Assembly: GCA_020024285.1 (NCBI GenBank)
Contig: JAHHTZ010000009.1
Coordinates: 3,430 to 67,429 of the forward strand
Length of the DNA: 64,000 nt
From: Oscillospiraceae bacterium
GTDB lineage: Bacteria > Bacillota > Clostridia > Oscillospirales > Ruminococcaceae
Direction: 5' to 3'
Below, one piece after another: positions 16,748 through 25,851 of the stretch. The position numbers and the translations under genes are program-made. Position 1 is the stretch's first letter. Each line of letters opens with the position of its first letter. The notes beneath the pieces were generated by a model. The model saw only the letters and a program-made list of their open reading frames with translations. It was not told where the DNA came from and searched no databases.

Positions 16748-19171
16748 ATGGACATGAAAAAATCTCTTTCTGTGCTGATCACCGTTTCCATGCTCGCAAG
16801 CATGGCAGCACCAGCTATGGCACAGGAGTACAAAGCAACCGCAACTGTAAGCAATGATATTATGGTGCTGGCAAATGAGTACACCGTAGAAACAACAGGT
16901 CTGAATAAGACCAACTTTACAGAAGATCAAGCAACAGTAGGTGCAGAAGTTGGTACAGTAAGTGTAACAGGTGATGATGCAACTACAGCAAACTTGACCC
17001 TGTCTGTAATCAACGAAAAAGATGAGTCTGTAAATGAAAACTTTTCAGTAGATTCTAATTCTAAGACAGTAACCCTGAAAAAGAAACTGACTAAAGGCAC
17101 ATACAAATTCAGAATCAAAGCTGAAAATGATGGCAAGAGCAAATCCGGTATCTCTGAAGTAGTTACTGTAGAAGTTACAAAAGCAGCTGACAAACAGGAA
17201 ACAAATGTAAGTGCTGTTGCACTTCAGGGCAACAATGCTGCTAAGTTTACAGTTGACCAGGATCTCTCCAGTGTAGCAAGCAGTATTGCAGAATCTGAGC
17301 TTCAGAAAATCACTATTACTGATGATGAAGGCAGTGCACTTAAATTCGGTACTGCAGCAGCAGATACTACTTCTTTGACTTTGACACTCAAATCCGGCGA
17401 GTTCAAAACAGGCAAGAAATATACCTTTACAGGTCTTGATCTGGTAGCTGTAGATGGCTTTACACTCAAAGCACAGGGCGAACTGAGCTTTACTGTTCCT
17501 GCTGCAGATACTGAGGTAACTCTTGGCGCAGTAACATTCGAAAATGAAACTACAGCTAAAATTGCTGTAACTGGTGTTACAGATGCAGATGGATTTAAGA
17601 CAGCATTTGATACAGTTAAATCCAATATTACAGTTAAAGGTCAGGGAGACCCAACAATTGATGCAGCTAAGACTTCTTTTGCAGACAATACAATCACTGT
17701 GACACTTAATTCCGGCAAAACATTTACAGATAAGCAAGCATACACCTTTGATTTCACAAGTGCAGTTCCAGCTGGATACACTTGGAAAGCACCAAGTGTA
17801 CAGGGAACATACAATGCTACTCCAGCTCCATCTGTAGCAACCAATGTAACCTTCGAACCAGCTACATATAGCAAAGATACAAAAAAAGTAGTTCTGACTA
17901 CAAACACACCAAGCGTTGACCTGACAAAAGGTAATGCTCTTCAGGGCAAGGTTACTGTTGAAGGTGTAACAACCCAGCCAACAGTAGATATCGCGCAGAA
18001 TACCATTACTTTGGACTTTACAAATGCTCCATTGACAAATGATACAACCAGCGCTAAAAAATACACTGTAAAATTTGACGGTGATAACGGCGTTGAATTC
18101 GGCGATCCAGATGCTAAATTCAAAGTAACAACAGCTGAATTTACTGTAGAGGGTACACAGGCTCCAGACGCAGTAACAGCAACCTATACAAGCAAGCCTA
18201 TTGAAGTTGCTCCTGGTGCTACTGTAGCTGAAGGTACCAAAGTTGCAGACGCTCCTACACTGTCCAATAACGCTACTGCAAAGAGCTATGCTCTGAAAGA
18301 AGCAAGCGACAATCTGGATGTTAAACCTGATGGCACAATCGTTACCAAAAAAGCTCTTGGTAAAGGTTCTTACACAGTAACTGTTAATGTTACACTTAAC
18401 GATGCCAGCAGTACAGTAGTTGCAGCTCCATTCACACTGACTATTAACGAAAAATCCACAACCCCAGATCAGGGCGGCTCTACTGGCGGCAGCAGCAGCT
18501 CCAGCTCTAACAGACATGACCGTGACGACGATGACAGACATTCCAACAGATACAATGGTTCTTCCAGCGTAAAAGCTGACAAAACCACATCTAACGTAAA
18601 CAAAGATGGTTCTGTTGATACCAAAGACGTTGTTGCAGAAGTTAAGAGCGACATCACCTCCAATAACAAAAACTCTTCTGTTCTCGTAGAAAATGCGAAA
18701 ACCGTTTCTGCTTCTACTCTGAAAGAAATGGCTCAGGCAGCTTCTACCAAAGGCGGCACAGCTACTCTGATGGCTGATACCGTAATCAAAGGCAAAACAG
18801 AAGGCAGACTCTACATCGATGCTGCAAAAGCTGCTAACCTCAAAGGCGAAATCAAACTGGGCGTAAGCACTTCTTCTAAAACAGCTCTGTCTGTAGAGAA
18901 ACTGTTCCACAAATACTTCAAGAACGACATCGAAGTTCTCACCCTGTCTCACAACGGCGGCTTCGGTATGTCTGTACGCGTTGCAGTAAAAGCTGATCTG
19001 AGCGGCATGAACAAAAACACCCTCAAATTCTACAGCTACAACCGTGCTAAAAACACCTACTACCAGCTCACCAATGTGAACTACAAGATCGACTCCCACG
19101 GCTTTGTACACTTCACAACCAGCGTTGGCGGCGACATCATCATCACCGACGCTCCTCTGACCAGCAAATAA
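16748..19171 (+). CDS. large secreted surface protein with Ig-like repeats
   Basis: This 807-residue protein has a signal peptide ending A-M-A before QEY (about residue 25). A Thr/Val/Ala-rich region contains three diverged repeats of about 105 residues (about 145-252, 253-358, 359-468), each with a TVxG...NTITxTL..YTFxF-like rhythm. A fourth beta-rich module runs to about 575. Next comes a Ser/Gly linker with a His/Arg/Asp cluster (HDRDDDDRHSNRYNG), then a C-terminal domain (about 620-807) ending GGDIIITDAPL. I recall a similar C-terminal pattern in other clostridial surface proteins. Codon usage is AT-rich in the repeats but GC-ended in the signal and C-terminal parts. The start follows GGGAGGAAA. 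Confidence 0.8.
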   Translation: MDMKKSLSVLITVSMLASMAAPAMAQEYKATATVSNDIMVLANEYTVETTGLNKTNFTEDQATVGAEVGTVSVTGDDATTANLTLSVINEKDESVNENFSVDSNSKTVTLKKKLTKGTYKFRIKAENDGKSKSGISEVVTVEVTKAADKQETNVSAVALQGNNAAKFTVDQDLSSVASSIAESELQKITITDDEGSALKFGTAAADTTSLTLTLKSGEFKTGKKYTFTGLDLVAVDGFTLKAQGELSFTVPAADTEVTLGAVTFENETTAKIAVTGVTDADGFKTAFDTVKSNITVKGQGDPTIDAAKTSFADNTITVTLNSGKTFTDKQAYTFDFTSAVPAGYTWKAPSVQGTYNATPAPSVATNVTFEPATYSKDTKKVVLTTNTPSVDLTKGNALQGKVTVEGVTTQPTVDIAQNTITLDFTNAPLTNDTTSAKKYTVKFDGDNGVEFGDPDAKFKVTTAEFTVEGTQAPDAVTATYTSKPIEVAPGATVAEGTKVADAPTLSNNATAKSYALKEASDNLDVKPDGTIVTKKALGKGSYTVTVNVTLNDASSTVVAAPFTLTINEKSTTPDQGGSTGGSSSSSSNRHDRDDDDRHSNRYNGSSSVKADKTTSNVNKDGSVDTKDVVAEVKSDITSNNKNSSVLVENAKTVSASTLKEMAQAASTKGGTATLMADTVIKGKTEGRLYIDAAKAANLKGEIKLGVSTSSKTALSVEKLFHKYFKNDIEVLTLSHNGGFGMSVRVAVKADLSGMNKNTLKFYSYNRAKNTYYQLTNVNYKIDSHGFVHFTTSVGGDIIITDAPLTSK

Positions 19172-19172
19172 T

Positions 19173-19195
19173 AGTTGATGCATAAAATGCATCAA
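19173..19195 (+). repeat. small perfect hairpin after the surface protein
   Basis: GTTGATGCAT and ATGCATCAAC flank a 3-base AAA. It immediately follows the stop codon and has no T-run, so it may protect the 3' end rather than terminate. Confidence 0.45.
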
Positions 19196-19267
19196 CCATC
19201 CTGAGAATGGAACAAAGTCCAATTCTCGGCTGGAAGTGGATTTCCGGGTTGGAAGTTAACAGCAATC

Positions 19268-19303
19268 AAAAACAGGACTGCATTTTGCAGCCCTGTTTTT
19301 TTA
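19268..19303 (+). terminator. terminator of the surface-protein gene
   Basis: AAAAACAGG.CTGC and GCAG.CCTGTTTTT pair with one mismatch and an ATTTT loop, followed by TTTTTTT. Confidence 0.85.
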
Positions 19304-19334
19304 TGCCCTGCTGCCTTTGGCAAAAGAAACAATA

Positions 19335-19364
19335 TTGACAAGCAAGTGCAAAGCAGAGTACACT
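19335..19364 (+). promoter_or_regulatory. sigma-A promoter of the binding-protein gene
   Basis: TTGACA, 18 bases, TACACT, about 35 bases upstream of the start codon. Confidence 0.65.
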
Positions 19365-19399
19365 AAGCATAGAACCGTAAGAAAAGAGGACGTGAGCCG

Positions 19400-20416
19400 A
19401 TGAAGTATAAAAAATCACTCTGCATATTCCTGACCCTTCTGCTTGTATTTTCGCTTGTGGGATGCAAAAAGAAGGAGGAAGAGCCTGCCCCGCCGCCCGA
19501 TCCCAACTTCCCCGTGACGCTGGATTTGAATGGCGAAAGCATCACCATCGAGAACAAGCCGGAGCAGGTGGTGTCGCTGTCGCCAGCCATCACGACGCTG
19601 CTCTATGAGCTGGGCGCACAGGATGTGCTGGGGGGCGTGAGCTCCTATGCACCGGAGCAGGCGAAGGAGAAAACCGATTGCGGCACGGCACAGGCGGTGG
19701 ATCTTGAGGCAGTCAAGGACGTAAAGCCGCAGCTCCTGCTCACCGATACCCCGCTTTTGGCAGAGCAGCTGACGGCATTGTATCAGATGGACGTGGAGGT
19801 GCTGCTGCTGCGCCGCCCCACAACGACCGAGGAGGTGCTGGGACGCGCAAAGACCGTGTCGCTTGCCCTCTACGGCAAGGAGGACGGCGAAAAGGCGGCG
19901 CAGGACTACGCAAAGCAATGGAACGAAGCATGGGAGCCGCTGCAAAAAGCCGCCGACACCATCGGGGAGAGCGGCAAAAAATCTGCCATCCTGTTGGGGC
20001 AGCTTGATTTTACGGTTGCCACCAGCGACAGCTTTGAGGGGAAGATGCTCTCGCGCCTTGGATTCGAAAACCTTGGCGACGCGGGCAGCCACTGGGTGAT
20101 CGAGGCGGAATCGGTGACGGAGTGGGACCCGCAGATCATCTTCTACGACAGCCGCATTTCCGAGGAGGACATCAAGGCGCGTGACGTATACAAGGAGAGT
20201 CAGGCGGTGAAGGCGGGCGCGCTGTGCCCGGTGGAATGGGGCGCGCTGCAAACCCAGACCCTGCAAACGCTGAAGCAATACGAGGCGATGGTGCGCTATG
20301 CTTACCCCGACGCCTTGGAGAGCGTCCAGACGCAGGAGGACGCAGACAGCCCGGCGCAGGATGGGGAAGAATCGGAAAGCAGCACAGACTCCGACGAATC
20401 CAAAGACAAAGAATAA
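19400..20416 (+). CDS. BtuF/FhuD-type substrate-binding lipoprotein (orphan)
   Basis: This 338-residue lipoprotein has lipobox L-V-G-C with the Cys at 22. The body has the periplasmic-binding-protein (PF01497-like) layout for siderophores, haem or cobalamin: VVSLSPAITTLLYELGAQDVL, a central long helix, then the second lobe (FENLGDAGSHWVIEAESVTE, WDPQIIFYDS). The C-terminal 35 residues are a highly acidic Glu/Asp/Ser tail. No permease or cognate ATPase is adjacent; the only ABC ATPase nearby is a MacB-type on the opposite strand. Substrate is unknown. Confidence 0.8.
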   Translation: MKYKKSLCIFLTLLLVFSLVGCKKKEEEPAPPPDPNFPVTLDLNGESITIENKPEQVVSLSPAITTLLYELGAQDVLGGVSSYAPEQAKEKTDCGTAQAVDLEAVKDVKPQLLLTDTPLLAEQLTALYQMDVEVLLLRRPTTTEEVLGRAKTVSLALYGKEDGEKAAQDYAKQWNEAWEPLQKAADTIGESGKKSAILLGQLDFTVATSDSFEGKMLSRLGFENLGDAGSHWVIEAESVTEWDPQIIFYDSRISEEDIKARDVYKESQAVKAGALCPVEWGALQTQTLQTLKQYEAMVRYAYPDALESVQTQEDADSPAQDGEESESSTDSDESKDKE

Positions 20417-20421
20417 GCGCG

Positions 20422-20465
20422 AGCAAAACCCCCTCTGCCCCATATGGGGCAGAGGGGGTTTTGCT
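20422..20465. terminator. 44-base perfect palindrome, bidirectional terminator
   Basis: The two 22-base arms meet with no spacer (centre CCAT|ATGG) and contain CCCCCTCTG/CAGAGGGGG. AAAA and TTTT flank the core, serving both convergent genes. Confidence 0.85.
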
Positions 20466-20471
20466 TGGGAG

Positions 20472-21155
20472 CTATTGTGCTGCCTGCTGCCTATCCGCCG
20501 TGAGGAAGCCGTTTTCGATTTGCAGCACACGGGGCGCATCGGCGGCGATGCGGGGATCGTGCGTGATGAGGATGATGGTATTTCCCTGCGCGTTGAGGCT
20601 GCGCAGCAGAGCGAGGACGCTCTGCGCGCTTGCGGAATCGAGGTTGCCTGTGGGCTCGTCCGCGAGGATGCAGGAGGGACCGAAAGCGATGGTACGGGCG
20701 ATGGCGGTGCGCTGCTGCTGCCCGCCCGAAAGCTGGTGCGGGAGGTGGCTGAGGCGATTCCCCAGCCCCACCTGTTCGAGCGCAGCAAGGGCGCGCTGGC
20801 GGCGCTGCTTTGCAGAGAGCTTTGTGTACAGGAGGGGGAGCTCGACGTTTTCGAGGCAGGTGAGGGTGGGGATGAGGTTGTAGCCCTGAAAGATGAATCC
20901 GAGCATGCTGCCGCGCAGTGCGGTGCGCTGGGCATCGGTGAGGGAAAAAACATCCTGTCCGTTGAGCAGATAGGTCCCGCGGGTGGGGCGGTCCAGGCAG
21001 CCGAGAATGTTCATGAGGGTCGATTTTCCCGAGCCGGACTGCCCTGTGATGGCGACAAATTCGCCTGCTTCCACTGTGAGCGATACCTCGTGCAGAGCCG
21101 TGACAGTATCCGAATCGATGGTGTATTCCTTTGTGATTTTATCGAGTTTAAGCAA
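20472..21155 (-). CDS. MacB/LolD-type ABC transporter ATP-binding protein (orphan)
   Basis: This ABC ATPase of about 227 residues has Walker A GQSGSGKST, Q-loop FIFQGYNLIPTL, signature LSGGQQQR, Walker B CILADEPT and switch THDPR. It matches the MacB/LolD subgroup that pairs with FtsX-like permeases in peptide, lipoprotein or antibiotic efflux, but no such permease is adjacent. The start is uncertain. The frame is open to an ATG at 21254 that lacks a ribosome binding site. Similarity begins at SLLKLDKITKEY, so a TTG at 21155 is preferred although AGGGG is rather far upstream. It may be what is left of a longer operon. Confidence 0.8.
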   Translation of the reverse strand: MLKLDKITKEYTIDSDTVTALHEVSLTVEAGEFVAITGQSGSGKSTLMNILGCLDRPTRGTYLLNGQDVFSLTDAQRTALRGSMLGFIFQGYNLIPTLTCLENVELPLLYTKLSAKQRRQRALAALEQVGLGNRLSHLPHQLSGGQQQRTAIARTIAFGPSCILADEPTGNLDSASAQSVLALLRSLNAQGNTIILITHDPRIAADAPRVLQIENGFLTADRQQAAQ

Positions 21156-21348
21156 TGAGCCGATGGCGATCCGCCCCTTTCCAAGCGCTGATACAGAGCG
21201 ATACTGAAAGATAGGATTTCCCACAGGGGCACGATTTATACGTGAAACTATCATAAAAATTCGAATTATTGTGGCTGTATTTAGTTAATATGTATAATAT
21301 CCTTTCTGTAATTTCTACACAGAATCTCCTTTTTTCGTCCGAGAAACC

Positions 21349-21377
21349 TTGAAAAATTCGTCAATTCTCATTATAAT
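21349..21377 (+). promoter_or_regulatory. sigma-A promoter of the EF-G-like gene
   Basis: TTGAAA, 17 bases, TATAAT. It gives a leader of about 117 bases in the otherwise empty gap 21255-21500. Confidence 0.75.
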
Positions 21378-21500
21378 TGAATAGTAATCGAAAAAAATAT
21401 GAGTAAAAATTATAGAAATTCAACATATATCTTTCGATTTCTCCCAATCTGTTGGGGAGCCGCCGAGCGATTCGGCACATCATGAAAGGGGCGATTCACT

Positions 21501-23570
21501 ATGAAACAATATCTCGCAGGAAGGATTCGTAACGTAGCATTGGCAGGGCATTCCGATTCAGGAAAGACATCCCTTGCCGAGGCAATGTTGTATAAAACCG
21601 GTACCATCGAGCGTCTGGGCAAAACAGCAGAGGGAAATACTGTTTGCGACAGCGACTCCGAATCCATCAAGAGAAAGGCTTCTGTTGCCTCTTCTGTTGC
21701 TCCGTTTGCATGGGGCTCCACAAAGATCAATGTGCTGGACACTCCCGGACTGTTCGATTTTGAGGCAGGTCTTTACGAGGGGCTGCGCCCGGCGGAATCT
21801 GTTTTGATCGCAGTATCCGGAAAAGACGGCGTCAGCGTCGGTACAGAAAAAGCATACCGTCTGGCAAAGAAACAGAACAAAGCGACAATGTTCTTTGTAA
21901 GCAAGCTCGATGTAGAGCACAGCGATTTTTATAAAGTTTTGGAAGAGCTGAAAACACAGTTCGGTCCAAGCGTGTGCCCGATCGTTGTTCCATACAGCGA
22001 AAACGATAAGGTTCAGTGCTATATCAGCCTGATCGACCACAAAGCATACAAATATGATGCAAAGGGCGAGCCATCCGAGGTAGAGATGCCGGATATGGGA
22101 CACCGTCTGGAAGGCTTGATGGCTGCAATTTCCGAGGCTGTTGCAGAAGCAGACGAGGAATTGTTTGAGAAATACTTCTCCGGCGAACAGTTTACAAGAG
22201 ATGAACTGATCCGCGGAATTCATAACGGCGTGAACAACGGAGCGATCTCCCCGGTACTGTGCGGCTCCTGCGTGACCCTCGAAGGCATCGATATGCTGCT
22301 GGATGCTGTTGTTGACCTGCTTCCATCCCCATGGGAAAAGGGCAGCGAGGTGGCAGAGGATGCACATGGAGAAATCGTTGAGGTAAAATGCACCGACGAA
22401 GCTCCCTTGTCTGCATATGTATTCAAGACAGTTGCCGATCCGTTTGTCGGAAAATTGTCGTACATCAAGGTAGTTTCCGGTAAATTGGGTCAGGATTCTG
22501 CCCCAATCAATGCACGCACCGGTCAACCGGAGCGTCTGGGCAAAATCGTGTACATGCGCGGCAAAAAGCAGGAGGATACAGCATACATCACAGCCGGTGA
22601 TATCGGTGCTGTAACGAAGCTCGCAACCGCTTTGAGCGGCGACAGCCTGTGCGATGCAAAACAGCTCGTAAAATTTGAGCAGACCCCATTCCCGCGTCCA
22701 TGCTATTCGAGAGCGATCCAGAATAAGGATAAAGCAGACGAAAGCAAGATCGCATCCGTAATCCAGAGAATACTGGAAGAAGATCCAACCATCGGATACG
22801 AAAACAATGTGGAAACAAAGCAGCAGATCATCAGCGGTCTGGGCGAACAGCATCTTGATGTTGTGGCTTCCAAAATGAAAAATAAATTCGGCATCGAAAT
22901 CACCCTCGACCAGCCTCGTGTTGCATATCGTGAAACGATCCGCAAGAAAGTAAAGGTTCAGGGCCGCCATAAGAAACAGTCCGGCGGTCATGGCCAGTTT
23001 GGTGACGTTTGGATCGAATTTGAGCCAACAGTCGGTGACTTTGTATTTGAAGAGAAGGTATTCGGCGGTGCTGTACCAAAGAACTTCTTCCCAGCTGTTG
23101 AAAAGGGATTGCAGGAAAGCATCAAAAAAGGTACGATTGCAGGTTACCCGGTTGTAGGCTTGAAGGCAACTCTGGTGGACGGCTCTTACCATCCGGTCGA
23201 TTCTTCGGAAATGTCCTTTAAAATGGCAGCTTCTCTGGCATTTAAGGCAGGTATCCCGGATGCATCCCCTGTTTTGCTCGAACCGATCGGCAGCCTGAGC
23301 GCATACGTTCCGGACGGAAATACCGGCGATATCATCGGCGAACTCAACAAACGCCGCGGCAGAGTTTTGGGCATGAATCCATCCGAAGACGGCTTGCAGG
23401 AAGTAGTAGCAGACGTTCCAATGAGCGAGATGTCCGATTTTGCAACCGCAATGCGCTCCCTGACACAGGGTCGCGGGTACTTCACCCTCGAATTTGCCCG
23501 CTATGAGCAGCTCCCAAGCAACCTCGAAGCAAAGGTGATCGAGGATGCTGCAAAACGCGGCGAGGAATAG
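21501..23570 (+). CDS. EF-G-like translational GTPase (FusA2 type)
   Basis: This 689-residue protein has the EF-G domain order but diverges from canonical FusA. G1 is AGHSDSGKTSL instead of AHIDAGKTT, G3 is LDTPGLFDF, and G4 has SKLDVEHSD. Domain II, domain III (GLGEQHLDVV), domain IV (GRHKKQSGGHGQFGDVWIEF) and domain V (EVVADVPMSEMSDFATAMRS) follow. Such EF-G-like proteins occur beside a standard EF-G in many Firmicutes, and their exact role is unclear. The start follows AAAGGGG. It is monocistronic with its own promoter and terminator. Confidence 0.9.
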   Translation: MKQYLAGRIRNVALAGHSDSGKTSLAEAMLYKTGTIERLGKTAEGNTVCDSDSESIKRKASVASSVAPFAWGSTKINVLDTPGLFDFEAGLYEGLRPAESVLIAVSGKDGVSVGTEKAYRLAKKQNKATMFFVSKLDVEHSDFYKVLEELKTQFGPSVCPIVVPYSENDKVQCYISLIDHKAYKYDAKGEPSEVEMPDMGHRLEGLMAAISEAVAEADEELFEKYFSGEQFTRDELIRGIHNGVNNGAISPVLCGSCVTLEGIDMLLDAVVDLLPSPWEKGSEVAEDAHGEIVEVKCTDEAPLSAYVFKTVADPFVGKLSYIKVVSGKLGQDSAPINARTGQPERLGKIVYMRGKKQEDTAYITAGDIGAVTKLATALSGDSLCDAKQLVKFEQTPFPRPCYSRAIQNKDKADESKIASVIQRILEEDPTIGYENNVETKQQIISGLGEQHLDVVASKMKNKFGIEITLDQPRVAYRETIRKKVKVQGRHKKQSGGHGQFGDVWIEFEPTVGDFVFEEKVFGGAVPKNFFPAVEKGLQESIKKGTIAGYPVVGLKATLVDGSYHPVDSSEMSFKMAASLAFKAGIPDASPVLLEPIGSLSAYVPDGNTGDIIGELNKRRGRVLGMNPSEDGLQEVVADVPMSEMSDFATAMRSLTQGRGYFTLEFARYEQLPSNLEAKVIEDAAKRGEE

Positions 23571-23599
23571 ATCGTATTTCAGAACAATAAAATCAATCA

Positions 23600-23631
23600 A
23601 ACAGAGCGGTACCATGCGGTGCCGCTCTGTT
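23600..23631 (+). terminator. terminator after the EF-G-like gene
   Basis: A 14-bp stem AACAGAGCGGTACC / GGTGCCGCTCTGTT contains one T-G wobble and a 4-base loop, followed by TATTTT. Confidence 0.75.
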
Positions 23632-23677
23632 ATTTTGGGGGAATTCAAAATAAAGGGCTTAATTTCACGGAAAAATG

Positions 23678-23706
23678 TTGCGAAACAATAGGAAGGTGGC
23701 TATAAT
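23678..23706 (+). promoter_or_regulatory. promoter of murT-gatD
   Basis: TTGCGA, 17 bases, TATAAT, 44 bases upstream of the GTG start. Confidence 0.6.
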
Positions 23707-23749
23707 AATTCTGGAACAACAAAACTAAGAAACAAAAGGATGATGAAAT

Positions 23750-25069
23750 GTGAGATTTATGCTGGCTGCGCTTCTGTGCAAAATCCTGAGCTTCGTCGGA
23801 AAACTGCTGGGCAAGGGGACAGATTTGCCGGGGCGTGTGGCTTTGAAATTTTATCCGACTGTCATGCGCAAGCTGCACTTTGACGGAAAAATAATCGCAG
23901 TAACAGGTTCCAACGGAAAAACAACGACTTCCAACCTGATTTCTCATGTGCTGCGTCAAAACGGGTTTTCCGTCATCAACAATGCAAAGGGCTCCAACTT
24001 AACAGGCGGTATTGCGTCCACGCTGCTCTGTGCATCGACACTGAGCGGAAAGATCTCCGCAGACTATGTGGTTTTGGAAGTGGACGAGTGTTACTCCCGT
24101 TTCATCTTTGCAGAAATTCCGATCGACTATTATCTTGTGCTCAACCTCCTGCGCGATCAGGTGGTGCGCAACGGAAACCCGGACCTCGTATTCGAGAAGG
24201 TGGCACAGGCAATTTCGATCCATCCTGATATGACTCTCATCCTCAACGCCAATGAGCCGATCAGTCAGAATCTTGCGACCTCCAACCCCACCGTTTATTT
24301 TGCAATGGATCGCACAGAGCGTTCCACAGATCTTTGCGTCAGCGGTACCAACGACTGCAAGATCTGTCCAAAGTGCTTTCACAAGATGGAATATGACTTC
24401 TACCACTACAACCATCTCGGAAAATTCCACTGCTCCAACTGCGACTATCAGTCCCACACTCCTGACTTTTTCGGAACAGAAGTGGATTTTGAAAACCGAT
24501 GCATCACCATCAATGATCAGAAGGTGGAAGTTACCTACAATACCACCTTTAATATGTTCAATACGGTCGCTGCGGCGGCTGTTTGCTGCGCCGCGTCCGG
24601 CATGACGCTCGAACAGTTTGCAAAGGGTGCAAAGGATTTTGAAGTTGCAAAAGAGCGTCTTGACTCCATGACGTTTGATGACCGCAAGGTTGTTTTGATG
24701 ATGACAAAACAGAATGCAGCTTCTCTCGATCAGTCCATCTCCTACGTGATGGAACAGCCGGGTGAAAAGACCATCGTCATCTACATCAACAATGTACTCT
24801 ACCTCGAATATAAGGACATCAGCTGGCTTTACGATGTGGCATTTTCACGTTTGCAGGGGAAAATCAAGAATATCCTCTGCACCGGAAACCGCGCGCTGGA
24901 CGCTGCGATCTGCATCAAAGCATCCGGGTTTGGGGAGGATATCCTGCTTTATGAAAATGATATCACCAAGGTGAAAGAGGCGTTTCGCAAGACAAGCGGT
25001 GATATCTATATTCTGGCAGCATCCGCGTTTGGAAATGAGGGCAAGATTCTGGAGGAGTTGAAAAAATAA
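23750..25069 (+). CDS. murT: MurT: lipid II isoglutaminyl synthase, Mur-ligase-like subunit
   Basis: This 439-residue protein is the MurT subunit of the MurT/GatD complex, which amidates D-Glu of lipid II to D-isoGln at the inner membrane face. The Mur ligase ATP loop is VTGSNGKTTTSN. A VLEVDECYSRF block and NLLRDQVVRNGNPD correspond to the family's DE and RDQLDRYGE stretches. A four-Cys zinc ribbon (CKICPKC ... CSNC, about 203-238) and C-terminal DISWLYDVAF are also present. The start is GTG at 23750 after AAAAGGAT. The stop overlaps the gatD start by one base, indicating translational coupling. Confidence 0.92.
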   Translation: MRFMLAALLCKILSFVGKLLGKGTDLPGRVALKFYPTVMRKLHFDGKIIAVTGSNGKTTTSNLISHVLRQNGFSVINNAKGSNLTGGIASTLLCASTLSGKISADYVVLEVDECYSRFIFAEIPIDYYLVLNLLRDQVVRNGNPDLVFEKVAQAISIHPDMTLILNANEPISQNLATSNPTVYFAMDRTERSTDLCVSGTNDCKICPKCFHKMEYDFYHYNHLGKFHCSNCDYQSHTPDFFGTEVDFENRCITINDQKVEVTYNTTFNMFNTVAAAAVCCAASGMTLEQFAKGAKDFEVAKERLDSMTFDDRKVVLMMTKQNAASLDQSISYVMEQPGEKTIVIYINNVLYLEYKDISWLYDVAFSRLQGKIKNILCTGNRALDAAICIKASGFGEDILLYENDITKVKEAFRKTSGDIYILAASAFGNEGKILEELKK

Positions 25070-25788
25070 TGAAATCGATCAAAATTCTTCACCTGTACAG
25101 TCAGGCACTTGATCTGTACGGCGATTATAAAAATCTTACCGTTCTGTGCCAGCGGATCAAGGAAATCGGCGGCGATGTGACCGTTGATACTGTGGAGCTG
25201 GGCGAGCCGATCGACCTCACCGGCTATGATATGGTTTATATCGGACACGGCAAAGCGCGGAATCTTGCAGCCGTTGCACCGCATTTTGTTTCCTATGGCG
25301 ATGCCATCAAGGAAGCCATCGAACAGGGAATGGTATTTTTTGTGACCGGGAATGCAAGAGAGCTGTTTGGACAGAGCTTCACCACAGTGGACGGCAGAAC
25401 CCTGCCGGGAATTGGATTATTTGATTATACTGCGGTGGAAACAAACAAGGTGTTTGTTTCGGACATGCTTGCACATCCAATCTATGACGAGAAGAGCGTT
25501 GTATACGGCTTTGCAAACCGAACCGCCTATCTCGTGGGAGAAAATCACCATCCGCTCTTTCGGGTGGTTGAGGGATTTGGTGACGGGGAAACCCCAAACG
25601 GCGTAGAAGGCACCTTATACCACAATTTCTTTGCAACGTGGTCGATGGGTCCTGCTCTGATCCGTAATCCATCCCTGATGCAGGAGATCCTCAAGCGCCT
25701 GCTGAAGGAGGACTACTCCGAAGGCGATTATTCTCTGGAACAGAGAGCCTTGGACCTTGTTGCAGCGGAATTTGAAAAGAAAAATTAA
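25069..25788 (+). CDS. gatD: GatD-like subunit, apparently lacking catalytic residues
   Basis: This 239-residue glutamine-amidotransferase-like partner of MurT normally supplies ammonia from glutamine. The fold and position match GatD (LHLYSQALDLYGDYKNL at the N-terminus). However, the nucleophile-elbow segment reads FFVTGNARELFG (about 91-101), where GatD proteins have ICGGYQLLG. The segment normally reading TYLHGPLLPKNP reads TWSMGPALIRNP (about 190-201). Both the catalytic Cys and His therefore appear replaced, by Thr93 and Met193 in my alignment by eye. The GGGQD-like loop is also altered (IGHGKAR). It may be a structural partner or use another ammonia source. Confidence 0.8.
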   Translation: MKSIKILHLYSQALDLYGDYKNLTVLCQRIKEIGGDVTVDTVELGEPIDLTGYDMVYIGHGKARNLAAVAPHFVSYGDAIKEAIEQGMVFFVTGNARELFGQSFTTVDGRTLPGIGLFDYTAVETNKVFVSDMLAHPIYDEKSVVYGFANRTAYLVGENHHPLFRVVEGFGDGETPNGVEGTLYHNFFATWSMGPALIRNPSLMQEILKRLLKEDYSEGDYSLEQRALDLVAAEFEKKN

Positions 25789-25800
25789 TAAATCGTATAA

Positions 25801-25835
25801 AAAATAGCCCTTATCGTAAAGATAAGGGCTATTTT
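25801..25835. terminator. bidirectional terminator, gatD/patatin
   Basis: A perfect 15-bp stem AAAATAGCCCTTATC with a 5-base loop and TTTT end lies between two convergent genes. Confidence 0.9.
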
Positions 25836-25851
25836 GCGTTGGGGAACAATT

